Positions 1-7,783 of a stretch of DNA of 22,033 nt are shown in pieces. The stretch spans positions 1-22,033 of the forward strand of contig CAZIVO010000056.1 in the NCBI GenBank assembly GCA_964542765.1. Direction: 5' to 3'. A program made the translations under genes and the position numbers. The notes under the pieces were generated by a model that was not told where the DNA came from, searched no databases, and saw nothing but the letters and a program-made list of their open reading frames with translations. Positions within the stretch are counted from its first letter, which is position 1. Every line of letters starts with the position of its first letter. Source of the DNA: CAZIVO01 sp964542765 (GTDB lineage: Bacteria > Planctomycetota > UBA1135 > UBA2386).

Positions 1-1261
1 ACAGACTGCCCAGGCACAGGAACTGCGAGTCCATGCTCGACATGATGGCGGCGAGGATTCCAGCTCCGATCAAGCCGCTGAGAAGTTCGGTCGAATGCTT
101 GGCGACCATGACGCCGAGCACCGAGTTCGGATCCGTGGCCGCTGGCAATTCGGCGGCGGCCCAGATGCCGAGCAGGATGCATGGCACCCAGGTGATGGCG
201 ATGCATATCGGGTGTGCTACCACCGTCAGCTTGAAGTTGCTGGCTCGCTTGGCGGTCAGCCAGTGCTGGAACAGGTGTGGGAACATGCCGACAGAAAGCG
301 GGATGAAGCAATAGGTCAGGAACTGTGACTTGTGAATCTGGTTGCCGCGGACGGCTCGTTCGGCGGCGTCCGACTTGAGTAGTGTTTCGGTTGCCGCGGT
401 CGGGCCACCGAGCTTGCTGGTGATCACCAGGAAGGCCACCACGCCCATGACCATGAAGACCAGTGTTTGGAAGGTGTTGGCCCACGCGGTTGCGCGCATG
501 CCGCCGAAGAACACGTAGATCAGTACAACCAGGCAGATGAAACCCATGCCGACCGGGTAAGGAACTGCACCGCGCGGCGCCTTGTTGATCAATTCGCCAA
601 CGGTCTTCTTCCATTCAGGGGTCGGTGGTCCGCCGGCCATCGCGAACAGTTCGCCTCGCCGCTTGGGGTGGATCGACCCGGTCAAGGTCAGCGTGTTCGT
701 CGCCTTGTCGAAGGACAGGCGGTCGTGCCAGGACTCCGAAATCGTCAAGTTGGCAGGCGGATTCTGGGCGATGACCTGAGTCGTCACCTCGCGCTCGGCG
801 AAGGTTTCCGGGGTCAGGGCCTCGATCACGCGACCCGATCCGACAACTCCCATCAGGATGTAGACGGTCACGAAGCCGACGAGCAAGGGGAACAGCAGCA
901 AGGCCAGAAGGTCAGACCGGTAGCGGTCACGGAAGAACGCCAGCTGCGTCATGTAGCCGTGCTTCTTGCCCAGAGCCCAGACGCGGGCGCCGATCAGAAA
1001 GAAGCATGCGGAGTGGATGATGCCCGACCATGAGGCCATCAGGCCGTAGACGCCGACGCCCTTCTCGAATGCGCGACCGGTGCTGCCAACCAGGGCGAAG
1101 GCAGTCATCGTCGTGCCGAAGATGGACATCAGCAGCATGAATGGGCCGATGCCGCGGCTGGCCAGGAAATAATCGCCCGAGTCCTTCTTCAACAGGCGCG
1201 TGCTGAATAAGCCGAGGAAGATGAGCAGGATGGTGTAGCCCAGCATGATTCCGAAAGTCAT
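1..1261 (-). CDS. SSS-family sodium:solute symporter, 3' end outside window
   Basis: Inner-membrane transporter that would use the sodium gradient to import an organic solute. It is open at the left edge, so 420 residues are visible. The start is the ATG at 1261-1259, preceded by a strong AGGAGG (1269-1274) seven bases upstream; it overlaps the DUF3311 stop by four bases. Family marks seen: hydrophobic segment 5-20; F-L-A-S-R-G-I-G-P at 32-40, as in the start of the SSS core; F-F-G-G-M-R-A-T-A-W at 251-260; F-P-H-L-F-Q at 327-332; and S-S-M-D-S-Q at 408-413, matching the conserved sodium-site helix. Pairing with DUF3311 recalls PanF-like symporters, but the substrate cannot be read. Residues about 151-233 form an extra hydrophilic stretch between two helices that ordinary members connect with a short loop. 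Family assignment is firm; substrate unknown. Confidence 0.9.
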   Translation of the reverse strand, partial: MTFGIMLGYTILLIFLGLFSTRLLKKDSGDYFLASRGIGPFMLLMSIFGTTMTAFALVGSTGRAFEKGVGVYGLMASWSGIIHSACFFLIGARVWALGKKHGYMTQLAFFRDRYRSDLLALLLFPLLVGFVTVYILMGVVGSGRVIEALTPETFAEREVTTQVIAQNPPANLTISESWHDRLSFDKATNTLTLTGSIHPKRRGELFAMAGGPPTPEWKKTVGELINKAPRGAVPYPVGMGFICLVVLIYVFFGGMRATAWANTFQTLVFMVMGVVAFLVITSKLGGPTAATETLLKSDAAERAVRGNQIHKSQFLTYCFIPLSVGMFPHLFQHWLTAKRASNFKLTVVAHPICIAITWVPCILLGIWAAAELPAATDPNSVLGVMVAKHSTELLSGLIGAGILAAIMSSMDSQFLCLGSL

Positions 1262-1464
1262 GCGGCGTCCTCCTCAAGGAACTTTGGCCAGCAGTACTTC
1301 ACGGCCATCCACCAGACGGCTCCCGCCGCCAAGGAGATTCCGGCATGCCATGCCAGCCCGATCGGCATGAAGCCGAAGATGAGTGGCTCGGGAGAATTCC
1401 ACCACCAGATGTCGTGGTGGATCACGCAGAGAGTGATCAGTAATGCAGCGACCAGCTTGGGCAT
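1258..1464 (-). CDS. DUF3311 small membrane protein, probable symporter partner
   Basis: A 68-residue protein with two hydrophobic segments (about 3-20 and 36-57). Between them lie W-N-S-P-E-P-L-I-F-G-F at about 27-37 and a following P-I-G-L-A-W, the pattern of the DUF3311 family. These proteins are typically encoded directly before an SSS symporter, as here, and are thought to be accessory subunits; the mechanism is not established. The start at 1464 was chosen over the upstream ATG at 1539 because the longer form would add 25 polar residues lying wholly inside the preceding gene. The gene begins four bases after the upstream propeller stop and ends in a four-base overlap with the symporter start, so it is probably translationally coupled. 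Confidence 0.8.
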   Translation of the reverse strand: MPKLVAALLITLCVIHHDIWWWNSPEPLIFGFMPIGLAWHAGISLAAGAVWWMAVKYCWPKFLEEDAA

Positions 1465-1468
1465 GTTC

Positions 1469-3034
1469 TTACCGCGCCTGCTTGCTGATGGCGAACAGAT
1501 GAGTGTGCGTCGCCACGTAAAGGACGCCGTTGGCGGCAATGGGTGAGGAGTAGATCGGCGAGGTCATGTCGATCTCGATTGCCTTGTCTTTCGAATAGGT
1601 CTTGCTTGCGGGGATGATGGTCAAGAAGCCATCTTCGGTGCCAACGTGGACCTTGCCATCCGCGACCAATGTTGAGCCCCAGATGTGTGCGGTCGTGTCG
1701 TGAACCCAGTATTCCGCGCCGGTGTCAGCATCGAGGCAATAGACGAATCCCGAGTAGTCCGCGGCGAACAAGAGGCCATCCGCGATCGACATCGTCGACA
1801 TGGAGCGATTGATCTTGCGGAAAGACCAAACCTCCTTGCCCTCGGCATCGATGCAGGAGAGGTTGCCGATGCCACTGCCGTGCTCGGGGTCCTGGCCGAT
1901 CAAGGCATAGACGCGTTTGTTATAGACAATGGGTGTGCCGAGAACCTCGCTGGGTCCCTTGCGAGTTGCATACCGGATCGGTTTTCCGTCCTTGGATCGG
2001 TAGCTGGCAGGGTTGCAGTCGAAGCGCCACGCTTCCTGGAGGAGGCTGAAGCCGTCTTCATCCTTCACCGGGTCGGGCTTGAAGGCGTAGAGGACGCCAT
2101 CGGGACCACCGAAGATGCCCAGTCCGCCATCGGCTGTTTCGAGGTAGGCCGGCGAGGACCAGTTGCTGTGGAAGATTCTCTGGCTCAGTCCGGAAGCTTC
2201 TTCGGCGAAGAGTTCGCCGGTTTTCTTGTCGAGGACGATCAGGCTAGGAGCATTGGGTGCAGGCGTTTCGACATGGCCGTAGTCGACGCCGTTCGAAGTC
2301 GATGTCCAGACCTTGTCGCCGACCAGCAGAACCGAGCAACAGGTGATGTTGTGAGGGAAGACGCCGCACTCATCGATCATGTTCGTGATCCAGATGATGT
2401 CGGCGTCGGTATCGGTGACCTCCATCGGCGGTTTCCCGGGACCTGCCATGTAATGCCCTTCGCCTTCGAAGGGTCCATCGTTGCCATCGGTCATTCCCTT
2501 GACGTCGAGGCACATCACCTCGCACCGGTTGGTGGCGAGATAGACACGGTCACCTTCGACTGCCGGCGAGGAACAGATGCCCAGGTATTCCCAGTCACTG
2601 ACCTTTCCTGTGCCGAGCTTGGGGATATTGAGTTGCCACAGGAGTTCGCCGGTCTCTTCGGACAGGCAGTAGACGCAGGACCGGTCGCCTTTGAATCGGG
2701 GATCGCGCGGCGCGTCGTTGTTGGTGCCGACATAGACCCTGCCGTCAGCCACCGTTGGATTGCCGTAGCTCTGTGATCCGAGTTTGGCGATCCACTTGAC
2801 GTTCTTGCTGGTCTTGAAGTCGATCTCATCACTCGATCCGATGAATTCGCCGGGGACGAAATCGCTGGGCAATCCGGTCTCGCTCGAGACCATGTTGCGC
2901 GTGTGGTCCTTTCCCCATTGCGGCCAGTCGCCACTCTTCTGGGCCGAGGCACAGTTCGTTGCGACCGTGATCGAGATGGTGCAGAGCAGGCCGAGGAAGG
3001 ACACGCGAGAGAATGTTTGTTCGGGATCAGTCAT
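1469..3034 (-). CDS. Secreted PQQ-type beta-propeller protein
   Basis: A 521-residue exported protein. A signal peptide covers about 1-32 (hydrophobic core near 11-25, likely cleavage after C-A-S-A-Q). The mature protein opens with G-D-W-P-Q-W, a variant of the W-x-x-W-x-G-P motif seen in planctomycete propellers. Repeated blade signatures follow, of the form 'G-x-V/L-Y/F-x-(G/A)-(T/A)' then 'V-Y-C-L-(S/D)-x-x-T-G-E-x-x-W', for example around the S-C-V-Y-C-L and G-F-V-Y-C-L-D-A-D-T-G-A-E segments. It probably folds as a 7- or 8-bladed propeller in the periplasm or on the cell surface. Automated names such as BamB or quinoprotein dehydrogenase would be guesses; I see no basis for a catalytic call. 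Its start overlaps the upstream propeller stop by eight bases and it is followed four bases later by DUF3311, so it belongs to the same operon as the symporter. Confidence 0.85.
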   Translation of the reverse strand: MTDPEQTFSRVSFLGLLCTISITVATNCASAQKSGDWPQWGKDHTRNMVSSETGLPSDFVPGEFIGSSDEIDFKTSKNVKWIAKLGSQSYGNPTVADGRVYVGTNNDAPRDPRFKGDRSCVYCLSEETGELLWQLNIPKLGTGKVSDWEYLGICSSPAVEGDRVYLATNRCEVMCLDVKGMTDGNDGPFEGEGHYMAGPGKPPMEVTDTDADIIWITNMIDECGVFPHNITCCSVLLVGDKVWTSTSNGVDYGHVETPAPNAPSLIVLDKKTGELFAEEASGLSQRIFHSNWSSPAYLETADGGLGIFGGPDGVLYAFKPDPVKDEDGFSLLQEAWRFDCNPASYRSKDGKPIRYATRKGPSEVLGTPIVYNKRVYALIGQDPEHGSGIGNLSCIDAEGKEVWSFRKINRSMSTMSIADGLLFAADYSGFVYCLDADTGAEYWVHDTTAHIWGSTLVADGKVHVGTEDGFLTIIPASKTYSKDKAIEIDMTSPIYSSPIAANGVLYVATHTHLFAISKQAR

Positions 3035-5315
3035 TCGAAGTTACCGAAAGATTGTCGATGTAGACGCGGAAGCGGCTCTGTGGCGAGAAACCATACAGAC
3101 CCGACGCTCCGTGTGTGTGAACGTGAGGATGTCTTGCTTCGAGAGTCCAGTCTTCAGGCTCGGGGTCATCACGCGGCCAGGCCTTGGCGCGGATGGTGCC
3201 GGAACCGTCTTCGTGGACGTCGACCCGTGATTTGAGCCTATACCATGCGCCAGCCTTCCACTTGAAGGGCACATCTTTTCGGAACAGTTCCATGTTCGAA
3301 CTGACCTCGAGAGTCTGATGGTTGCCTTTCATGCGGATCAGGTAGCGTTGGTTGACGATGCCGACGGTGGACATGCTGCGTCGATTGCCATCCGAGCGGA
3401 CGTCGGCTTGCATCGTGTAATTGGACATGTCCGGGTGGCCGGTGATCGACATCGTGCGCTGGAACAGTGCCCGGTCGATGGTTTTGGCGAGGACCTTGTT
3501 GCCGTCCAGGTCGCGGATCTCCCACTTCAACTTGGCGCCGGACCAGTAGGATCGAGGTGGCGCAAAGCTGACCCCCTCTTCCTTGGGGTGGGGTTGCAGG
3601 ACCGCATCCTCGAAATCATCGGAGTGAGGCGTCCTCGGAACGATCCGCACGCGGGCCGAGCCCTTGGTGTTGCCGGCCGCGGCTTGCATGACGACTGCCG
3701 TCGGGGCAGCGTCATCGGACACTATCATGACGCCGTTGTCGCCCATCGAGACGCCATCGGCGGGGACGCCGCTCCAGGTAATTTTCGCCTGCGCGGGGTC
3801 GGCGACGACACGCCCGTTTGCGTCCAGGCTGCGCACGCGGAAGTGCAGGGTAGATCCTTGTCGCAGCAGGATATCGGCAGGGATGATCTGCAACTGGGTT
3901 GCAGCTTCTGTCGAGGCGGCTTGTGTGGTTGAAGTCGCTGCCGGTGCCTTGCCGGTGCCGCCGGAAAAACTGTAGAGGTGCTGGGTCGTGTGCACGTAGA
4001 TCCGTCCATCGGCGACCGCTGGGGCTCCGAGGCAGTTGCCTTCGAGTTGGAGCTTATGCAGGAGCTTCGGAGCTTCGTCGGTCGGGCGGATGATATGGAG
4101 AGATCCATTGTTCATCGGTACGTAGAGCTTGCCATCACCCCAGATGGGCGATGCATGGATCTGCTCCGGGGCGAGCTTCTCGTGCCAGAGCACCGTGCCA
4201 TCAGCTGCGTTGACGCAGCAGAGTTCGCCGGTGTGTACGGTGACGTAGACGCGGTCGCCGACCAGAATCGGTGAGCTGGTGAAGGCTTCGAGAGAATTAC
4301 GCCAGACTTCCGCATCGTGACCGAGAACGGCAGGGCCCTTGCCAGGCTCGGGTTCGGCACCCCTCTTCAGAGCGATCATGCGGCCGATGGTCGAGCTGTC
4401 GGTGTTCTCCTTGCCGTGGATGGCGATGATCGTGTCCTTGTAGAGCAGTGCGCTGGAATTGATTCCACCGACCGCCATCTGGAAACGCCACAGTGGTTCG
4501 CCCGTGCGCAGATCAACACAGACCAGATGGCCACCGCCGAGACCGGCATAGAGAACCCGTCGGCCTTTCTCCATGGCGACCACGGGGAAGGAGAAGGAGC
4601 TATCCTTGGGAGGTCCACCGGGCGTTGAACTCCACACCGACGCACCGGTCTTCTTGTCGAAGGCAAAGAAGCGGTCGCGCGCTGGACCGTGCTGCCCCCA
4701 GCTCGTGCAGATGATGTGGATGATGGCCAGCTGACCGTCGATCAGTGGTGCGCCGGTGCGGCCGTTGGGAAAGGTGAGCCTGCCATACTCCGACATCGCC
4801 GAATGTTGCCACAAGAGCTCGCCATCCCTGGTGAAGCAGTTCAGCAGGCCGGCCGAGGTGAAGCACAGGACATTGCCGGTTTCGGGGTCGACTGTCGGGC
4901 TGCCGATGCCGAATCGATAGTAGATGATGTCGGTCAGGAAATCGGTGAAGCGATGCTCCCATATCAGCTTGCCGGTTTGCGCCTCCAGGCAGACCAGGAG
5001 CTCTTGCAATTCGGCGCCCTCACCCTCGTAACCCATGGCGTAGACCCGACCATCGGCGATGACCGGTGTGCCCCTTCCCGCCAGCTGGTAGGACCAGGTG
5101 CCGGCGCTGGCTTCCAGGGAAAGTTCCTCGGGCAGCCCGGTCTCGAGAGTGGTGCCATCTTGCTGGGGGCCTCGCCAGCTCAGCCAGCCCCTGGCCGGGG
5201 TCTGCTCCGCGGTAGCAGGGTCAGCATCTTTCGGTCCCGAACAACCGACGGTGAGGCTCCCGCCCAGTCCGAGCAGGGATATGACCGCGAGCGAGACGAG
5301 CTTGAGCTTCATCAT
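3027..5315 (-). CDS. PQQ-type propeller lipoprotein with Ig-like and jelly-roll domains
   Basis: A 762-residue protein and first gene of the symporter operon. The start at 5315 (Met-Met-Lys) was chosen because it begins a proper signal peptide (hydrophobic 6-23) ending in L-T-V-G-C, a plausible though imperfect lipobox with Cys25. The frame stays open upstream to 5948, but that extension is polar and lies in the divergent promoter region. Order of parts: W-L-S-W-R-G-P at 44-50; propeller blades to about 448 with A-D-G-R-V-Y-A and V-L-W-H-E-K type repeats; a Thr/Ala-rich linker near 450-472; an Ig-like beta domain at about 475-558 (R-Q-G-S-T-L-H-F then T-W-S-G-V); and a C-terminal concanavalin/DUF1080-like jelly roll at about 563-762, ending in Y-I-D-N-L-S-V. 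The C-terminal parts suggest carbohydrate contact at the cell surface (inference). There is no clear ribosome site upstream. Confidence 0.82.
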   Translation of the reverse strand: MMKLKLVSLAVISLLGLGGSLTVGCSGPKDADPATAEQTPARGWLSWRGPQQDGTTLETGLPEELSLEASAGTWSYQLAGRGTPVIADGRVYAMGYEGEGAELQELLVCLEAQTGKLIWEHRFTDFLTDIIYYRFGIGSPTVDPETGNVLCFTSAGLLNCFTRDGELLWQHSAMSEYGRLTFPNGRTGAPLIDGQLAIIHIICTSWGQHGPARDRFFAFDKKTGASVWSSTPGGPPKDSSFSFPVVAMEKGRRVLYAGLGGGHLVCVDLRTGEPLWRFQMAVGGINSSALLYKDTIIAIHGKENTDSSTIGRMIALKRGAEPEPGKGPAVLGHDAEVWRNSLEAFTSSPILVGDRVYVTVHTGELCCVNAADGTVLWHEKLAPEQIHASPIWGDGKLYVPMNNGSLHIIRPTDEAPKLLHKLQLEGNCLGAPAVADGRIYVHTTQHLYSFSGGTGKAPAATSTTQAASTEAATQLQIIPADILLRQGSTLHFRVRSLDANGRVVADPAQAKITWSGVPADGVSMGDNGVMIVSDDAAPTAVVMQAAAGNTKGSARVRIVPRTPHSDDFEDAVLQPHPKEEGVSFAPPRSYWSGAKLKWEIRDLDGNKVLAKTIDRALFQRTMSITGHPDMSNYTMQADVRSDGNRRSMSTVGIVNQRYLIRMKGNHQTLEVSSNMELFRKDVPFKWKAGAWYRLKSRVDVHEDGSGTIRAKAWPRDDPEPEDWTLEARHPHVHTHGASGLYGFSPQSRFRVYIDNLSVTSND

Positions 5316-5622
5316 GGTGAATGATCGGTATGCCGCCCCCGACTCTTTTGCCAGGGAGTGCCTATACAGTGGGTTGAACAGTGGTTCCTCGAAGCTGGAT
5401 TTTGTCAGACGGTCAGGCTTGCTCCAAGAGCTTGTCGGTGGATCTGCTGTCACGAAGTTTTCCGGTGGCTTTTGCATCGTCAGGGAAAGCATTTCCTGGT
5501 CCGGCTCCTCGCGGGAGAGTCGCGGTGGTGGCCGTTGCTGATCTTCCGCGCAGGCAGGCACTGGACGGAGGAAGGTTTGAGCCTTCAATGGTGCCATGCA
5601 AGTTATTTGCACCGTTGCCTTG
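5316..5622. other. Divergent intergenic region between lipoprotein operon and LamG gene
   Basis: About 307 bases separate two genes transcribed away from each other, so both promoters should lie here. A CCTATAC/GTATAGG element at 5361-5367 reads as a weak -10-like TATA on either strand, but no convincing -35 partners it. Close to the LamG gene there is a strong purine ribosome site, GGAGGAAGG (5567-5575), followed by a tiny open frame and a small hairpin. Open frames running through the rest of the region on the minus strand lack any recognisable protein character. Confidence 0.5.
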
Positions 5623-5623
5623 A
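5588..5623 (+). other. Possible 11-residue leader ORF coupled to LamG gene
   Basis: ATG at 5588 follows the strong GGAGGAAGG (5567-5575) by 12 bases and encodes M-V-P-C-K-L-F-A-P-L-P before a TGA whose last base is the first base of the ATG at 5623 (TGATG). The start region can form small hairpins: TGCAA/TTGCA at 5597-5611, and alternatively GGTGC/GCACC around it. This could be a coupling or attenuation leader. It could equally be chance, with the ribosome using the ATG at 5596 or 5623 directly. Confidence 0.3.
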
Positions 5624-7764
5624 TGCTGATGAGGCCGCCTCTCATCTGGCTCGCGCTCTTGGCGACCCTGACTCCGGCATGCCACGCCCAGGATGACCAC
5701 AGTCTGTACTTCGGGCGCGGCGGGACTGTTTCGGTGGAGCATCCTGCTCTCCCGGCGCCCGATGCAGGACTGACCGTTGCGTGTTGGTTTCGCTCCTCTG
5801 CACGGCTGCGTAAACCGGTTCGCCTGGTTTCTTGCTGGGCCCAGCGAGCCAAGGATCCTGATCCGGGTCGTTTCTTCCTCGGCTTGACCTCCACCAATCG
5901 TCTCGGCCTTGGCCTGCGCAATGCCGCCGGCAAGGAAGTCCTCCTCACGAGTGCCGCTACCTGGCGGGATGGTCGGTGGCATCATGCGGCGGGCACCTGG
6001 GATGGGACGGCGATGGTGGTTTATCTCGATGGCAAGGAACTGGCTCGCAAGGAACTCACCGAGTTCGGCCCTCTTCGTGAGTCGGCGAGACCGCTCGTGC
6101 TGGGGCCGTATAACGCCGCCAAGGTGCGCAACCCGGTTCTCTTCGAGGGCTACATCGCGGATGTGGCGCTCTGGAACAGGGCTTTGAGTGCTGAAGATAT
6201 GGCCGGCAGCCTCATCAGCGAGCCCGGCGAGGGCGAGCCCGGTCTCCTGGCCTACTACCCCTTGCGGGCGCAGGCACCACGGGATCTGGTCGAGGACGAG
6301 AGCGGGGCGGGGAATCAGGGTCGGCTCAGCCCGGAGTTGGCCCGCGTTGGTTGGGCGCGCACGCGGGCGCGAAAGGACCGGAACGAGGACGGACCGGGAC
6401 TCGACTTCTTCTGCTTCGATCTGTCGGACGTACTCACCGGTGATGGTCGGCGCATCTTCGTCAGCCACCAGGACCGAGCCGGGGTTTTGTGGCAGGACCG
6501 CCGCTCGGGGGAGATTTCCGTCACCTGGATCGATCCTTCGCTCCGGTCTTACCGGACCATCGGGCTGAGCGTTGCCGAGGATGCTGTGCTCGCCGCCGGG
6601 ACCACCGATGAGAAAGGCAATATCTATTACCTGGTCATCCAAGAGGCTCCCAGGAGTCGGCCTGCAGGTTTCGAGGTCGCCGCGACCCTGAGCAAGGTTG
6701 CCGCCGATGGCAAGGCTCTGGTGGAGCGAGAGCTCGATGTGTCGAAGTCGGGTCTCAACATCTTTTCCTTCAGCTCTCGCGTCCTGTCTTCTGGCAACCT
6801 GCGCCACAGCAAGGGCATCCTCGGCCTGATCCTTCCGCGCACCATGCACCGCAGTTCCGATGGGCTGCGCCATCAAGGCGCCATCGCCGTGACCTTTTCG
6901 GCCAAGGACCTGTCCCGGTTGAGCAACCTGGGCCAGACGAGCGGTCACTCGAAGGCCAATTTCCTGACGGTGAGCGCCAAGGGTTCGTTTTTGGGGTTGG
7001 ACCTGGGTGACAACTATCCGCGAGGCGTACACCTGCATGAATTCACCAGGGGTGAGCGCCACTCACGGCTGGTGTTCACCTTCAAGACCGCCCACTCCAC
7101 CCGGCCCCGTAATGGCTCACCCGTCTATGACGAGATCAGTCAGGGCGGCAAGACTTTCTACAAGAACTCGAACGACAATTCGGTCTACACCGAACTCGGA
7201 GGACTTGTCGAGAACAGGAGTTCCTACACCATCGTCTTTTCCACGGATCAGTCTCTCGATGGTCGTGTTCTGGACAACAGTCGCGCGTTCCGCGGTTGTC
7301 AGGACCCGCGCAACCTGGCCCTCGTGCAGGTCGTCAAGAATTTTCAGCGTGCCCGGCGTGGCAGTGAGATCAGTGATGCGATCATGGTCGATCTTCCCCG
7401 TAAAGAGCAGGCGGAGACCGGCGGCTACTACGACTTCGGCGGCCGCTGGCACAAGCAGCGAGTCGTCGGCGTGACCTGGTTGACCCGCTATGAATCCGGA
7501 GAGGCGGCCCACGCTCCGCAACTCCTTCCCCGAGACGATGGCACCATCTTGTTGGTCTGGGAGAAGACGGGTCAGGACGCCTCGCTGCGAGCGATGGTGA
7601 TCGAGCCCGATGGCGAGGTGGTCACGCCTGAATTCTCACTGCCCTTCTTCTTGAGCCTCAATCGCCAGGATCGGGTGTTGAGCTTGGGGGGTCGCACCCA
7701 TCTGCTGGCGAGCGATGGGCGAGGTGGTGGGACACACCTCTATTTTCTGGGCGATGGGAAGTGA
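5623..7764 (+). CDS. Secreted LamG-domain protein with large unrecognised beta-rich region
   Basis: A 713-residue exported protein. The start at 5623 gives a compact signal peptide (M-L-M-R-P-P then a hydrophobic run, cleavage near C-H-A-Q at about 20-23); in-frame ATGs at 5596 and 5629 are alternatives. Residues about 25-215 are a LamG/concanavalin-like domain: L-T-V-A-C-W-F-R, then W-R-D-G-R-W-H-H-A-A-G-T-W-D-G, then V-Y-L-D-G-K-E, then I-A-D-V-A-L-W-N-R-A-L-S, all in the order typical of LamG_3. The following roughly 480 residues are beta-rich and not a family I can name. They include G-H-S-K-A-N-F-L-T-V and L-D-L-G-D-N-Y-P-R-G-V-H-L-H-E-F, and later short repeats of the form 'L-L-x-R-D-D-G-T-I-L-L-V-W', suggesting a propeller. 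It stands alone, facing away from the lipoprotein operon and converging on the toroid gene 19 bases away. Role: probably surface glycan binding; enzymatic activity not evident. Confidence 0.75.
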   Translation: MLMRPPLIWLALLATLTPACHAQDDHSLYFGRGGTVSVEHPALPAPDAGLTVACWFRSSARLRKPVRLVSCWAQRAKDPDPGRFFLGLTSTNRLGLGLRNAAGKEVLLTSAATWRDGRWHHAAGTWDGTAMVVYLDGKELARKELTEFGPLRESARPLVLGPYNAAKVRNPVLFEGYIADVALWNRALSAEDMAGSLISEPGEGEPGLLAYYPLRAQAPRDLVEDESGAGNQGRLSPELARVGWARTRARKDRNEDGPGLDFFCFDLSDVLTGDGRRIFVSHQDRAGVLWQDRRSGEISVTWIDPSLRSYRTIGLSVAEDAVLAAGTTDEKGNIYYLVIQEAPRSRPAGFEVAATLSKVAADGKALVERELDVSKSGLNIFSFSSRVLSSGNLRHSKGILGLILPRTMHRSSDGLRHQGAIAVTFSAKDLSRLSNLGQTSGHSKANFLTVSAKGSFLGLDLGDNYPRGVHLHEFTRGERHSRLVFTFKTAHSTRPRNGSPVYDEISQGGKTFYKNSNDNSVYTELGGLVENRSSYTIVFSTDQSLDGRVLDNSRAFRGCQDPRNLALVQVVKNFQRARRGSEISDAIMVDLPRKEQAETGGYYDFGGRWHKQRVVGVTWLTRYESGEAAHAPQLLPRDDGTILLVWEKTGQDASLRAMVIEPDGEVVTPEFSLPFFLSLNRQDRVLSLGGRTHLLASDGRGGGTHLYFLGDGK

Positions 7765-7783
7765 TCCCGGTGGATCGCAGCCC

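Noticed and set aside
1685..2776. 363-codon plus-strand frame opposite the second propeller
   Set aside because: The minus-strand propeller shows blade repeats and a signal peptide; this frame has neither and no ribosome site.
5316..5948. 211-codon upstream extension of the propeller lipoprotein frame
   Set aside because: It is polar, basic and crosses the divergent region into the LamG gene, whereas the ATG at 5315 starts a clear export signal.
5413..7062. 549-codon open frame on the minus strand opposite the LamG gene
   Set aside because: It lies wholly antisense to a gene with a signal peptide and recognisable LamG domain. Its translation is rich in Arg/Gly/Pro without domains, the usual shadow of GC-rich codon bias.
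7765..7783. Bidirectional terminator between the converging LamG and toroid genes
   Set aside because: The gap is only 19 bases and contains no inverted repeat. The 17-base gap at 11545-11561 is likewise empty.
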